From positions 1 through 41,750 of the forward strand of contig CAYYOI010000010.1 in assembly GCA_964473285.1 (NCBI GenBank): a DNA stretch of 41,750 nt. Reading direction: 5' to 3'. Source of the stretch: JBNJGT01 sp964473285 (GTDB lineage Archaea > Nanobdellota > Nanobdellia > Woesearchaeales > JACJVW01). Numbering within the stretch: the stretch's first letter is position 1; each line of letters begins with the position of its first letter. Below are positions 41,735 through 41,750 of the stretch, piece after piece. Made by a program: the position numbers and the translations under genes. The notes beneath the pieces are model-generated. The model worked only from the letters and a program-made list of their open reading frames with translations, was not told the DNA's origin and ran no database searches.

Positions 41735-41750
41735 CAGGTGACTAACAATT

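Noticed and set aside
1..41750. tRNA, rRNA, or insertion-sequence transposase
   Set aside because: No cloverleaf with a usable T-loop, no rRNA-like block and no DDE or IS200/TnpB-type protein was found on either strand.

Overview
The window is archaeal. It carries two TFIIB-type transcription factors, an archaeal-type peptidyl-tRNA hydrolase (Pth2), an Hjc-type resolvase, a methanogen-style HdrA/Mvh hydrogenase set and many genes with a TATA box about 25 bases upstream and little or no leader. The Hdr/Mvh genes suggest an anaerobe with hydrogen or heterodisulfide-type electron-bifurcating metabolism. The sequence does not let me name the lineage.

Layout. (1) Positions 1-6662 look like ordinary chromosome: the tail of an unknown gene, an HdrA-MvhD fusion, the [NiFe]-hydrogenase small and large subunits, a chemoreceptor without a sensor domain, and pth2 on the opposite strand. 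(2) Positions 6663-7446 hold no convincing gene but several hairpins. (3) From about 7447 to the right edge lies an integrative, conjugation-like element. Its backbone is relatively GC-rich and almost all on the minus strand: PrgI-VirB4 ATPase with a C-terminal nuclease-like domain, VirB6-like channel, VirB2-like pilin, a small zinc-ribbon protein, an orphan DNA methyltransferase, a triple winged-helix protein, Hjc, a tyrosine recombinase and its upstream partner.

(4) AT-rich cargo sits between backbone blocks and is mostly defence-like. Positions 7447-12316 hold an HExxH protein, two inverted pairs of ribbon-helix-helix (RHH) genes, a TFB, and a two-gene operon of a C-terminally membrane-anchored protein plus a short, catalytically dead Argonaute. 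Positions 16824-17962 hold a HEPN-like protein and an HNH-like protein. Positions 20689-26069 hold a tightly overlapping operon of RHH, cysteine desulfurase, PAPS-reductase-like protein with ferredoxin domain, winged-helix/JAMM metalloprotease and GIY-YIG nuclease. Positions 26071-35820 hold a DISARM-type operon (DrmE-like, DrmA, DrmB, DrmC) whose first large gene is a CARF-winged-helix protein, preceded by two tiny genes and a GAGAC operator. Positions 36010-37464 hold an AAA-like protein with a broken Walker A.

Three candidates deserve most attention: the CARF-led DISARM operon without its own methyltransferase; the desulfurase/PAPS-reductase/JAMM/GIY-YIG operon, which resembles phosphorothioation chemistry but lacks the other Dnd genes; and the short Argonaute/membrane-protein pair. 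No CRISPR array, rRNA or tRNA was seen. All assignments come from reading motifs by eye; no database search was possible.
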